DNA of 12,956 bases from JAQIBY01 sp034721855 (GTDB lineage Bacteria; Bacteroidota; Bacteroidia; Bacteroidales; ML635J-15): positions 1-12,956 of the forward strand of contig JAYENB010000181.1 of the NCBI GenBank assembly GCA_034721855.1. The letters run 5' to 3'. This document shows, in pieces, positions 1 through 7,087 of this stretch (its first letter is position 1; the number at the start of each line of letters is the position of its first letter). Position numbers and translations under genes: made by a program. Under the pieces are notes generated by a model. The model ran no database searches, had not been told where the DNA came from, and was given only the letters and a program-made list of their open reading frames with translations.

Positions 1-1761
1 CAGGAACATGATGATGTGGGGATAAATACGTTGATAAATTCAGGGGAACCAGGTTCAATAGCCATAAGTGGATTATCAAGTTCAAGTGAAGACCAAATCG
101 GAATTCATGGTATTGCAAGCAATGGTTTAGAAACGGGAAATTTTCAAATTGGCGTGAGAGGTGACGCTGTAAATCCAGAAGAATCACTAAAACTAAATAT
201 TGGAGTACATGGTTTTGCTGCAGGTGCTGCTGGTAATAATATTGGAGTTTATGGAATAGGAAGTAATATTGGTGTAGAAGGTCGGGGAGAAAATTTTGGT
301 GGTAGGTTTTATGGCGGTAATTATGGTTTAAGAGCTTCTGGTACGGTTTTTGCTGGATATTTTCATGGCGATGTTGAAGTTCACGGTGAACTTACAATGA
401 ATGGTGATTTGGTACAAACATCCGACGAGCAATTCAAAGAAAATATTACCGATTATTCCGGAGCATTGGAAAAAGTACGTAATTTGCATCCGGTGACATT
501 TACTTATGACACTGCGAGTTATGATTTGAATTTCCCTGGTGGTATGCAATACGGTTTAATATCACAGGAAGTAGAACAAGTTATTCCAGAATTGGTATCA
601 AATGGCGTTATTCCACCAAAAGTGGATTCTGCAGGTAATATAGTTAGTGATAGCATCAGTTATAAAGGTATGAATTACCTTGAGCTTACACCTATTCTTA
701 CAAAAGCAGTACAAGAACTTGACGACACCATCCAGGAAATTGTTGCCAAACCGGAAATTCCTGTACTCATTGCACCGGAAAACAACGATATCTTATTAGC
801 CAAAGAAATTCCGGAATTTATCTGGCACAAAGCAGACCATGCACAATTTTATAGGATTGATTTGTCCTATACCGCCGATATGTCTGATGTGTTTAAATCG
901 GCAACAACTGTTGATACCCTTATAAATCCAAAAATCCCAATTAAAAATGATACAACGGTATATTGGGCTGTAAAAGCATACAACACGTTTGGCGAAAGTG
1001 ATTATTCTGAAATCAGGTATGTGTTTTACGCTTATGGTTTCGACAGAAAAAAAGCACAATCCTATTCCAAACTCTCAGATGCCAACCTGAAAACCAACAT
1101 CAATGACATTGATGATGCTCTGCAAAAAACCATGCAACTCAATGGCATCAGCTTTGAATGGGATACAGAACAAAGCCCCGAACGTAACCTGGAACCCGGT
1201 ACCAATTTTGGCATCATTGCCCAGGAAATACAACCCATTTTCCCCGAAGTGGTAAAAACAGACGCAAACGGTTTCCTGTATATTGATTATACAAGCCTTG
1301 TTCCTGTATTGGTAGAAGCACTGAAAGAACAACAAACCGAGATAAACCATTTGCAGCAACAGATGAATGATCTTGCATCCGTTGTTGATGATTGTTGCGG
1401 AGACTCTGATAAGGGAGCTAATAATGATGGTTCTGACGGAAAAGGAAATAATAACGAACCAACATTCTCTCAAAATGTTAAATTGAACAATCAGAAAGCC
1501 ATTGTGCTAAATCAAAATGTTCCCAATCCCTTCAAAGAACAAACCACCATCCGTTTTCAGGTACCCGAAACGGTAAAAGAAGCACGTCTCGTGTTCATTG
1601 ACAACACCGGTACCGTTTTAAAACAGGTAGAAATCCATAAACGCGGCACAGGCGAACTCATTGTGTATGCCCAGGACCTCAGCGCCGGCATGTACTCATA
1701 CTACCTCGTTGCCGATGGCAAAACCATCGCATCCAAAAAAATGGTGGTATCAGGGAAATAA
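1..1761 (+). CDS. T9SS-secreted fibre-like protein with two S74 chaperone domains, 5'-partial
   Basis: The frame is open to the left edge and no signal peptide is visible, although a T9SS cargo needs one, so the true start lies upstream. Counting the codon at base 1 as residue 1, residues about 30-135 carry glycine-rich beta repeats of the type IGV-x-G (IGIHG, IGVRG, IGVHG, IGVYG, IGVEG), like phage-type trimeric fibres. A first peptidase_S74 domain starts with SDEQFKENI (S141, K146; SDxxxK is the Ser/Lys self-cleavage motif of the family). Residues about 254-343 resemble an Fn3 or Ig-like domain. A second S74 domain starts with SDANLKTNI (S359, K364), followed by a coiled coil (about 433-464), a Gly/Asn/Asp-rich linker, and a T9SS type-A sorting domain from LNQNVPNPF (about 503) to the end, containing VFIDNTG and ending KKMVVSGK. 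It is probably a surface-attached or released fibre; the ligand is unknown. The domain calls are firm; the role is inferred. Confidence 0.88.
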   Translation, partial: QEHDDVGINTLINSGEPGSIAISGLSSSSEDQIGIHGIASNGLETGNFQIGVRGDAVNPEESLKLNIGVHGFAAGAAGNNIGVYGIGSNIGVEGRGENFGGRFYGGNYGLRASGTVFAGYFHGDVEVHGELTMNGDLVQTSDEQFKENITDYSGALEKVRNLHPVTFTYDTASYDLNFPGGMQYGLISQEVEQVIPELVSNGVIPPKVDSAGNIVSDSISYKGMNYLELTPILTKAVQELDDTIQEIVAKPEIPVLIAPENNDILLAKEIPEFIWHKADHAQFYRIDLSYTADMSDVFKSATTVDTLINPKIPIKNDTTVYWAVKAYNTFGESDYSEIRYVFYAYGFDRKKAQSYSKLSDANLKTNINDIDDALQKTMQLNGISFEWDTEQSPERNLEPGTNFGIIAQEIQPIFPEVVKTDANGFLYIDYTSLVPVLVEALKEQQTEINHLQQQMNDLASVVDDCCGDSDKGANNDGSDGKGNNNEPTFSQNVKLNNQKAIVLNQNVPNPFKEQTTIRFQVPETVKEARLVFIDNTGTVLKQVEIHKRGTGELIVYAQDLSAGMYSYYLVADGKTIASKKMVVSGK

Positions 1762-1939
1762 CCTTGTACCCGAAGTTTGATTAATTATTGTTTCCCGTAT
1801 GCACCTTTTGGATAAAAGGATAATATAAATACCGACAAAGCCATTATGAAAATCTCGTACCATGATAAACCATAAGCCTGATGGACTTTTATTTATTAAC
1901 TAAAATTACACACACTCTATTTTTAACTGATTATTTTGG

Positions 1940-2014
1940 GTTCCCCAATGCGAATGCGAAAAACAGTATAAAATTCGCATTGTCTTTATTGATAACACCG
2001 GAAATGTTTTTTTG
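1940..2014 (+). pseudogene. Remnant of a T9SS C-terminal sorting domain
   Basis: Read in the frame of base 1973, this stretch gives IRIVFIDNTGNVF. It matches RLVFIDNTGTVL in the sorting domain of the gene ending at 1761. Over the ten codons at 1982-2011, eight residues are identical and most base differences are silent, which indicates shared coding ancestry. A short upstream stretch (VPQ...KQ) weakly resembles the VPNPFKEQ part of the same domain. There is no start codon or further domain, and the similarity stops near the hairpin at 2017. It is best read as the leftover of a paralogous or duplicated T9SS cargo gene. Confidence 0.55.
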
Positions 2015-2016
2015 AT

Positions 2017-2035
2017 CTCCTCGCTAAGCGAGGAG
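2017..2035. terminator. Perfect 8-bp hairpin between convergent genes
   Basis: CTCCTCGC and GCGAGGAG are separated by TAA, giving a perfect 8-bp GC-rich stem with a 3-nt loop. It lies between the stops of two convergent genes (1761 on + and 2054 on -), which suits a bidirectional terminator. A run of T precedes it on the plus strand, so on the minus strand it is followed by A rather than U. It therefore lacks a canonical U-tract in either direction, and the terminator role is inferred from position. Confidence 0.35.
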
Positions 2036-2053
2036 CTGCTTCATCAGGGTAGC

Positions 2054-5000
2054 TTATTCGCTTTTATCCGGAAAATCCGGAACGCCGGGTATGACCGGAG
2101 GATTGTCTTCTAATTTTTTCATGACAATGTCAATGGCTTTATTCAATTGTTGATCTTCACCATTGAATTCTTTCCACGGGTCGTTCCACACTTCGATATC
2201 GGGTTCTACTCCATGCCCTTCGATGATCCATTGACTTGTGTCTGCTGCGTAATGCGCAAACTCGGGTTTTCTGAGTGTGCCGCCATCAACAAAAGGCAAT
2301 GAACCACGTATCCCGACAACGCCTCCCCATGTTCTGACGCCAATGATGGGGCCAAGGTCATATTTTCGGAACTGGTAAGGAAACAAATCACCGTCAGAAG
2401 CAGAATACTGATCCACAAGCAACACTTTCGGGCCGACATGCATGCCCCTGGGTCGTGTGCCGGGTTCTTTTACATTTCTGCCAATACCCATCATGGCAAG
2501 CTCACGCCTCAGCCTTTCGATGATCATAGGCGACACATTGCCACCACCGTTGCCACGGTCATCAATGATCAAAGCTTCTTTTGTCAGTTGCGGGTAAAAA
2601 TGCTTGACAAATTCATTTAGGCCTTCGGTAACCATATTGGGGATGTGTATGTATCCAACTTTGCCATTGGTGGCTTGGGATACTTTGTCAATGTTATCCT
2701 GCACCCACTGGTAATAGTATAATTTGGACTCATCTTTTACCGGTTCAATGATGTATGCTTTGCTGTTTTTTTCAGATGGTTTGTCGTTGACAGCAATTAC
2801 CGTTTTTTTTCCGGCTTTTCCGATGAGCAGAGTATATATGTTGTTTGTGTTTTTTGTGGAATGCCCGTCGATGGAAATGATGTAATCCCCTTCGCTGATG
2901 TTTTTGCCAATTCCGGTAAGGGGAGCTATGTATTCATCATTCCAGTTTTTGCCTTTCAGTAATGTTGTGATCTTAAAATACCCTGATTTGTCTTTGGCAA
3001 ATTCTGCCCCCAGTAAACCTGTGTATATTTTTTCGGGTTTATCCCTGTCGCCGCCACCGACATAAGCATGACCGATGTTGAGTTCGCCAATCATTTCCCC
3101 GATGATGTAGGTCAGGTCGTTTCTGTGATTCAGGTAGGGAAGAAAGACTTTGTATTTATTCTTCATGGCTTCCCAGTCAACGCCGTGCATATCTGGAGCA
3201 TAAAAGAAATCACGCATTTGCCGCCATGCCTCGTGAAATATTTGTGACCATTCCTCGTGCAGGTTGATTTGAATGTCCATGTCTGATTTATCTACCGGGT
3301 CTTTTAGTTTTGGTGAGGAAGAAGGCAGGTCAATCACATAATATTTGCCCGATTTACGGATCAGCATCTTTTTGTGGTTTGCAGCAATGGTATATCCCAT
3401 GGATTCACCTATTTCTTTTTCTTCACGCTTGCCAAAATCAAAATAGTTGAGTTTTGATTTGTGTTTTAATTTTTTCCGGATATAATATATTTTATTGTCA
3501 GCGTGATTCAGGCTCCAGTATGAAGCTGCATCCACAGGCAGTACATTTATACGGTCAGCAATGCCTTTGATATCCACCTTGATGTCTTTGGATGATGTAT
3601 TTTCTTCTTTGTCATCATTTTTGTTGTTTGTTTTATCTGTTTTTACCTGCACCGTATCATTTTGAGGTCCAAGCGGATCGGGATAATCTTCAGATAAGGT
3701 GAGGTAGTATATGCGTGACATATCCCGGTAGGCATGATTCCATTCCGTCTGACTGTATATGGGGTTAAAATCGCGGTTGGATGTAAAAAACAACAGGTTG
3801 CCGCAGGTTGAAAATTCAGGGTTTGAGGAATCGTACCATTTGCTTGTTACGGGGGTTGTTTCCTTGTTTTCTGTACTGTACAGGTAAATTCTGTTCATGC
3901 GGTTTTCGTCCACATCGGCAAAAGCTATCCATTTGCTGTCCGGTGACCATGTGTAATTCCTGATGTCTCCGTAATCCGACGTTGTAATTTCAGTGATGTT
4001 TTTGGTTTCGACATCAATGTACCTCAAACGCAACTTTTTGTCACTCCACATGATTTTTTTGCTATCTGGCGACCATTTGAGCTGATATGGGTATGTATCG
4101 TTGTTTGATGTGATTTTTTTGGCCGGTTTTTCGCTGTCTTTGTCCTGCAGGTATATTTCATATTCCCCGGTTTTGTCAGACCAGTATGCGATGTGTTTCC
4201 CATCCGGGCTCCATACCGGAGAACGTTCATGCACACCATTGGTTTCTGTCAGCCGTTTGGTTACCCCTTTTTTTGCCGGCAGGGTAAAAATATCCCCTCT
4301 GCCTGAGAGAACTACCCTGTTTCCATCGGGAGCAAGGGATACATCCCTGATCAGGACAGAAGCATCTTTCATGCATGTGCGGCTGTTGGCAAAATCTTCA
4401 GCAATGCGGATGTTGATTTTTGTAATCTCTTCTGTATTGATGTCAAAGCAATGGATTTCTCCGGCTTGCTCAAAAACAATGGTTTGATCATCGTGGTTTG
4501 GGAATTTTATGTCATAAGATGTAAAATCCGTTACTTTTTTTGTTGATTCTGTTTCCATATCAAAGACAAACAAATTCATGGTTCTGTCCCTGTCTGAAAG
4601 AAAGTATATGTTATTGTTTATGCACATTGGGAAAATATCCTGGGCATCATTTTCGAACAAGCGTTTTGTCGAATGATCCGTAAAATCATGCAACCACAGG
4701 TCATCTGCCATGCCACCGCGGTAATATTTCCAGGTTCTGAATTCCCTGAACACACGGTTATATACCATTTGTTTTCCATCGTTGAGGAAATCATTCCAAC
4801 CGCCCCTGGGGACTTCAATCTGTTCTGGTAAACCACCGTCAACAGGTGCTTTAAAAAGTTGTCCGACAAAAGAATTGAATGATCGCATCCTGGACCTGAA
4901 GATGACATGCTGCCCGTCGGGAGTCCATCCCATGACAATGTTGTTGGGGCCCATGCGGTCGGTTACATCATCCCTGCTTAGGGTTGCCGTATAGGTTATT

Positions 5001-5302
5001 TTTGTGGGAGCACCACCTTCTGCCGGCATGACATACACTTCGGTATTGCCATCGTAATGGGCAGTAAAGGCAATTTTTGACCCGTCAGGTGAAAAATGCG
5101 GAAACATTTCATAGCCTTTATGGTCGGTTAGACGACGAGCGATGCCACCTGGTTTTTCAACAGAATACAGGTTGCCTGCATAACTGAAAACGATTTGATC
5201 GTTGTGAATATCCGGAAACCGGAGTAATTTTGTGTTTTGACTGAAGGTAGGAATGGTAAGCAATCCAATCAACAAAGCGAGTATTGTTTTTTTCATAATC
5301 AT
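2054..5302 (-). CDS. Exported tricorn-type S41 peptidase
   Basis: A 1082-residue serine peptidase of the tricorn core family (S41), expected to cut oligopeptides. It begins with an Sec signal peptide (MIMKKTILALLIGLLTIPTFS, likely cut before QN), so it acts in the periplasm or is exported. Domain order: TolB/PD40-like beta-propeller repeats (such as HFSPDGSKIAFTA, WSPDGKHIAYWSD and WSPDSKWIAFAD) over about 25-680, interrupted by a Lys/Asp/Asn-rich loop near 550-575; a helical segment with FHEAWRQMRDFFYAPDMHG (about 700-720); a GHAYVGGG motif holding the catalytic His (H745); a PDZ domain (about 760-855); and the catalytic core with DDRGNGGG and SASDGD, where S969 is the likely nucleophile. 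E1028 in IEGHGVEPD is the likely fourth active-site residue. Length suits tricorn (about 1070). An in-frame ATG at codon 3 is an alternative start; no Shine-Dalgarno is seen. The gene is monocistronic and convergent with the S74 gene. Confidence 0.93.
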   Translation of the reverse strand: MIMKKTILALLIGLLTIPTFSQNTKLLRFPDIHNDQIVFSYAGNLYSVEKPGGIARRLTDHKGYEMFPHFSPDGSKIAFTAHYDGNTEVYVMPAEGGAPTKITYTATLSRDDVTDRMGPNNIVMGWTPDGQHVIFRSRMRSFNSFVGQLFKAPVDGGLPEQIEVPRGGWNDFLNDGKQMVYNRVFREFRTWKYYRGGMADDLWLHDFTDHSTKRLFENDAQDIFPMCINNNIYFLSDRDRTMNLFVFDMETESTKKVTDFTSYDIKFPNHDDQTIVFEQAGEIHCFDINTEEITKINIRIAEDFANSRTCMKDASVLIRDVSLAPDGNRVVLSGRGDIFTLPAKKGVTKRLTETNGVHERSPVWSPDGKHIAYWSDKTGEYEIYLQDKDSEKPAKKITSNNDTYPYQLKWSPDSKKIMWSDKKLRLRYIDVETKNITEITTSDYGDIRNYTWSPDSKWIAFADVDENRMNRIYLYSTENKETTPVTSKWYDSSNPEFSTCGNLLFFTSNRDFNPIYSQTEWNHAYRDMSRIYYLTLSEDYPDPLGPQNDTVQVKTDKTNNKNDDKEENTSSKDIKVDIKGIADRINVLPVDAASYWSLNHADNKIYYIRKKLKHKSKLNYFDFGKREEKEIGESMGYTIAANHKKMLIRKSGKYYVIDLPSSSPKLKDPVDKSDMDIQINLHEEWSQIFHEAWRQMRDFFYAPDMHGVDWEAMKNKYKVFLPYLNHRNDLTYIIGEMIGELNIGHAYVGGGDRDKPEKIYTGLLGAEFAKDKSGYFKITTLLKGKNWNDEYIAPLTGIGKNISEGDYIISIDGHSTKNTNNIYTLLIGKAGKKTVIAVNDKPSEKNSKAYIIEPVKDESKLYYYQWVQDNIDKVSQATNGKVGYIHIPNMVTEGLNEFVKHFYPQLTKEALIIDDRGNGGGNVSPMIIERLRRELAMMGIGRNVKEPGTRPRGMHVGPKVLLVDQYSASDGDLFPYQFRKYDLGPIIGVRTWGGVVGIRGSLPFVDGGTLRKPEFAHYAADTSQWIIEGHGVEPDIEVWNDPWKEFNGEDQQLNKAIDIVMKKLEDNPPVIPGVPDFPDKSE

Positions 5303-5349
5303 GTAGTGTTATCGTTTAATTCAATTTTTTGTTGGCATGAAGATATGGT

Positions 5350-5369
5350 ATTGTATGGTAATATACAAT
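5350..5369. repeat. Short inverted repeat upstream of the tricorn gene
   Basis: ATTGTAT and ATACAAT flank a 6-base centre, forming a 7-bp perfect dyad about 50 bases upstream of the minus-strand start at 5302. Position and symmetry would suit an operator, but the dyad is AT-rich and short and no partner regulator gene is present, so chance is a real possibility. Confidence 0.25.
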
Positions 5370-5393
5370 CATGTTAACAGAATTCTAAGATAA

Positions 5394-5442
5394 TTAAGTC
5401 GGAAGATAGAAGACGGAAGTCCGGAGTCGGAAGTGGGGAGTC
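5394..5442. repeat. Heptamer tandem array, consensus GGAAGTC
   Basis: Seven consecutive 7-base units can be read in register: TTAAGTC, GGAAGAT, AGAAGAC, GGAAGTC, CGGAGTC, GGAAGTG, GGGAGTC. The units are degenerate but keep strict period 7. The array is not coding: no frame through it is supported by codon pattern or homology. Its function is unknown. Confidence 0.75.
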
Positions 5443-5554
5443 AATCATCTGCCAAATGGAATACACGAGAACATAATTTTCGGTGTGAAAATACCAGGCA
5501 TTTTATACTTCGGTCTTCTGTATCCTGACACCCTCTTTCTATCACACCCTCTCA

Positions 5555-5602
5555 CCATCGTACCATCATGCTATCGTGCTTTCGTTCAATCGTGCCATCT
5601 CC
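5555..5602. repeat. Octamer tandem array, consensus CCATCGTG (copy 1)
   Basis: Six units in strict 8-base register: CCATCGTA, CCATCATG, CTATCGTG, CTTTCGTT, CAATCGTG, CCATCTCC. The same consensus and period recur in a longer array at 6760-6855, so this is a repeat family rather than a local coincidence. It runs directly into the GC-richer hairpin region to the right. Confidence 0.7.
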
Positions 5603-5648
5603 CCCGCGTGAGGGCGGCGCCGTAAAGCCTGCTGAAGCAATGGCTGTG

Positions 5649-5705
5649 GTGCCTGTGCTGCCACAAAGTGACCAACGGAAACTCTTGTGGCAGCGTATCA
5701 GGCAC
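5649..5705. repeat. Bipartite hairpin in a GC-richer spacer
   Basis: GCTGCCACAA (5657-5666) pairs perfectly with TTGTGGCAGC (5685-5694) around an 18-nt loop. Outside it, GTGCCTG (5649-5655) pairs with CAGGCAC (5699-5705), with 1 and 4 unpaired bases at the junction. The stretch around it (about 5595-5745) is clearly richer in G+C than the flanking sequence. It may be a structured RNA or part of a dispersed mobile element; no coding frame is convincing. Confidence 0.6.
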
Positions 5706-5740
5706 AAGCCGGTGCAAAGCAGCTTGGAGGCAAAGACCGA

Positions 5741-5825
5741 CCCTTGTTTCTAAGGTTGGGGTTTTGAACTTTACAAAAGTTCTAAACTTTCGTAAAGTTT
5801 TTTCGCCCAACCTTAGAAATAAGGG
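5741..5825. repeat. 85-nt nested palindrome
   Basis: The outer arms CCCTTGTTTCTAAGGTTGGG (5741-5760) and CCCAACCTTAGAAATAAGGG (5806-5825) pair over 20 bp with a single G-T pair. Inside, AACTTTAC (5767-5774) pairs with GTAAAGTT (5792-5799). Within that, AAAGTT (5776-5781) pairs with AACTTT (5785-5790) around a 3-nt loop. This is far more structure than chance gives. It could be a REP/MITE-type palindrome or a transcribed structured RNA. It does not look like a plain terminator, since no U-tract follows it on either strand. Confidence 0.75.
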
Positions 5826-6007
5826 GCACGCCCAAAGGATAAAAAACGGTGATGTGATTGGTACAGCCATCTTTCGCAAGCTTCTTAGGCAGTAGTGGTC
5901 TTTCATTTATTATTAAGTCTGTTTATTTATGTGTATTGCTCAACTTGTTTTATGTATAATTAAGAAAAAATTAGGGGTTTTGCTTAGGATTCCATTTAAA
6001 AAAGTTG

Positions 6008-6014
6008 TATCTTG
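6008..6014 (+). promoter_or_regulatory. Possible -7 element for yqgE
   Basis: TATCTTG, followed by C, is one base short of the common Bacteroidota -7 form TATCTTTG. It lies 13 bases before ATG 6021 and 25 bases before ATG 6033. The nearest TTTG upstream (5979-5982) is 25 bases away, wider than the usual 19-21. This is a weak call, but if correct it would make 6021 almost leaderless and favour 6033 as the start. Confidence 0.3.
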
Positions 6015-6020
6015 CAGCGC

Positions 6021-6608
6021 ATGAAACTTGATATGGACATATTCAAAGCAAAAGGCGCCACAATGGATCCGGTTAAAGGCAGGTTACTGATAGCGGAGCC
6101 CATTTTGCCTGATGTTATATTCAGCCGTTCAGTGACTTTTCTTGTTGATGATACCAGCAATAAACATTCCGGTCTTATACTTAATAAAACAGCAGGCATT
6201 AAATTAGGAAAGGTGCTTCCTGAATTTAAAGATGCTGATTTTGATGTGTTCCTTGGCGGGCCTGTTGAAACAGAGAGGTTGTTTTATTTGCATTCTTATG
6301 GTGATTTGATAAAAGGCGCAGTAAAAGTAACTGATGAACTGTGGTGGGGAGGCGATTTCTCAGCAGTGAAAGAAATGTTACATGCCGGGGTATTGAAACC
6401 TGACAAAATTATGTTTTTTCTGGGATATTCAGGATGGACCGAAGGCCAGCTGAAGGATGAATTAGATGATGGAGCCTGGCTTGTGGCTGATGTTCCCGGT
6501 GAATTTGTATTTTCCGATAGTGAATCCAAATGGAGCCGTTCTTTGAATTTTGTGGATGCAAAATATAAAATTTGGCGAAATTTCCCCGAAGATCCTGAAC
6601 TCAACTGA
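6021..6608 (+). CDS. yqgE: YqgE/AlgH family (DUF179) protein
   Basis: A 195-residue protein matching the single-domain YqgE/AlgH family along its length (usual size about 185-200). Hallmarks: KGRLLIAEPILPDVIFSRSV near the N-terminus, GLILNK, FLGGPVETERLFYLHS in the middle, and FFLGYSGWTEGQLKDEL followed by GAWLV near the end. There is no signal peptide or membrane segment, so it is probably cytoplasmic. The family's biochemical function is not settled; the AlgH name comes from a link to alginate regulation in Pseudomonas that should not be carried over here. Start choice: ATG 6021 (MKLDMDIFK) or ATG 6033 (MDIFK); Bacteroidota homologues usually begin close to the DIFK motif, so both are plausible, while an in-frame TTG at 6012 is unlikely. 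It stands alone between long spacers. Confidence 0.92.
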   Translation: MKLDMDIFKAKGATMDPVKGRLLIAEPILPDVIFSRSVTFLVDDTSNKHSGLILNKTAGIKLGKVLPEFKDADFDVFLGGPVETERLFYLHSYGDLIKGAVKVTDELWWGGDFSAVKEMLHAGVLKPDKIMFFLGYSGWTEGQLKDELDDGAWLVADVPGEFVFSDSESKWSRSLNFVDAKYKIWRNFPEDPELN

Positions 6609-6669
6609 AGAACATTTGTGATTTTATTTTCCTTCTGGTAACTAATCAGTGTCAGCAAAAGTAGCTCCT

Positions 6670-6935
6670 CACCGCAAAGTCACGAAAGCATGATTGCATG
6701 AGATTTCAAGGGATATACCTTTATTTTTTCCTGAGTTCTGAATATTTCTCCTTATCATGCCATCACGCCATCGCCAACTCGCCAACTCGCCCCATCGTGA
6801 ATTCATGCTGTCGTAATATCGTAACATCGCTCTATCGTGCCTTCTTGCTATCGTTATTTCTCAGCGTTTCTCCGTCTTCACTGTCCGTCTTCGCCGGATA
6901 AACTTACCGCTGGACACGGTGGCGTCTTAGCGGTG
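6670..6935. repeat. Spacer bounded by weak inverted arms
   Basis: CACCGCAAAGTCAC (6670-6683) is the imperfect reverse complement of GTCTTAGCGGTG preceded by GC (6922-6935), with about 11 of 14 bases matching. The right arm also forms its own small hairpin: ACCGCT at 6906-6911 pairs with AGCGGT at 6929-6934. The arms enclose the octamer array at 6760-6855. This may be an old MITE-like element, or two separate scraps of the CACCGC-AAGAC repeat type often seen in Bacteroidota spacers. No target-site duplication was identified. Confidence 0.35.
6760..6855. repeat. Octamer tandem array, consensus NNATCGTG (copy 2)
   Basis: Twelve units in unbroken 8-base register: CCATCACG, CCATCGCC, AACTCGCC, AACTCGCC, CCATCGTG, AATTCATG, CTGTCGTA, ATATCGTA, ACATCGCT, CTATCGTG, CCTTCTTG, CTATCGTT. 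The TCG core at unit positions 4-6 is the most constant part. It is the same family as the array at 5555-5602. The register cannot encode a simple repeated peptide motif, and the frames through it look like noise. Confidence 0.75.
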
Positions 6936-7057
6936 AAAATTGTGTGCGTCTGTTTTTTAATTTTAGCACTGAGTAGTTACTCCTTCTGTAATGATAGAAA
7001 TAGTATAAAATATTCTTAAAATATTGTTAAGCGTACGAGATATAATAGGTTGTTTGT

Positions 7058-7065
7058 TATTTTTG
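7058..7065 (+). promoter_or_regulatory. Bacteroidota -7 box for the S9 peptidase gene
   Basis: TATTTTTG matches the Bacteroidota -7 consensus TAnnTTTG exactly. It would place the transcription start near 7070, giving a leader of roughly 18 bases before ATG 7088. No clear TTTG -33 element lies 19-21 bases upstream, so the promoter is incomplete by consensus. Confidence 0.45.
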
Positions 7066-7087
7066 AAGAAACAAATAGCTTTATACA

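Noticed and set aside
1804..1819. CCTTTT-GGAT-AAAAGG hairpin after the first gene
   Set aside because: A 6-bp AT-rich stem without a T-tract is expected by chance in this composition.
5339..5368. Minus-strand TTG-N20-TATCTTC as a tricorn promoter
   Set aside because: The -7 part departs from TAnnTTTG in its last bases and lies nearly 40 bases from the start, so it is too weak to annotate.
5568..5906. Overlapping open frames on both strands across the hairpin region, up to 106 codons
   Set aside because: They run through palindromic sequence, which opens frames on both strands by symmetry. They have no start context or protein-like motif, and contain the octamer array at one end.
5555..6855. 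Octamer arrays as CRISPR
   Set aside because: There are no 23-40 base repeats with unique spacers, and no cas genes in the window.
6698..7019. Two plus-strand open frames of 60-67 codons
   Set aside because: They cross the 8-base-period array and give Ser/Leu-rich sequence without any domain.
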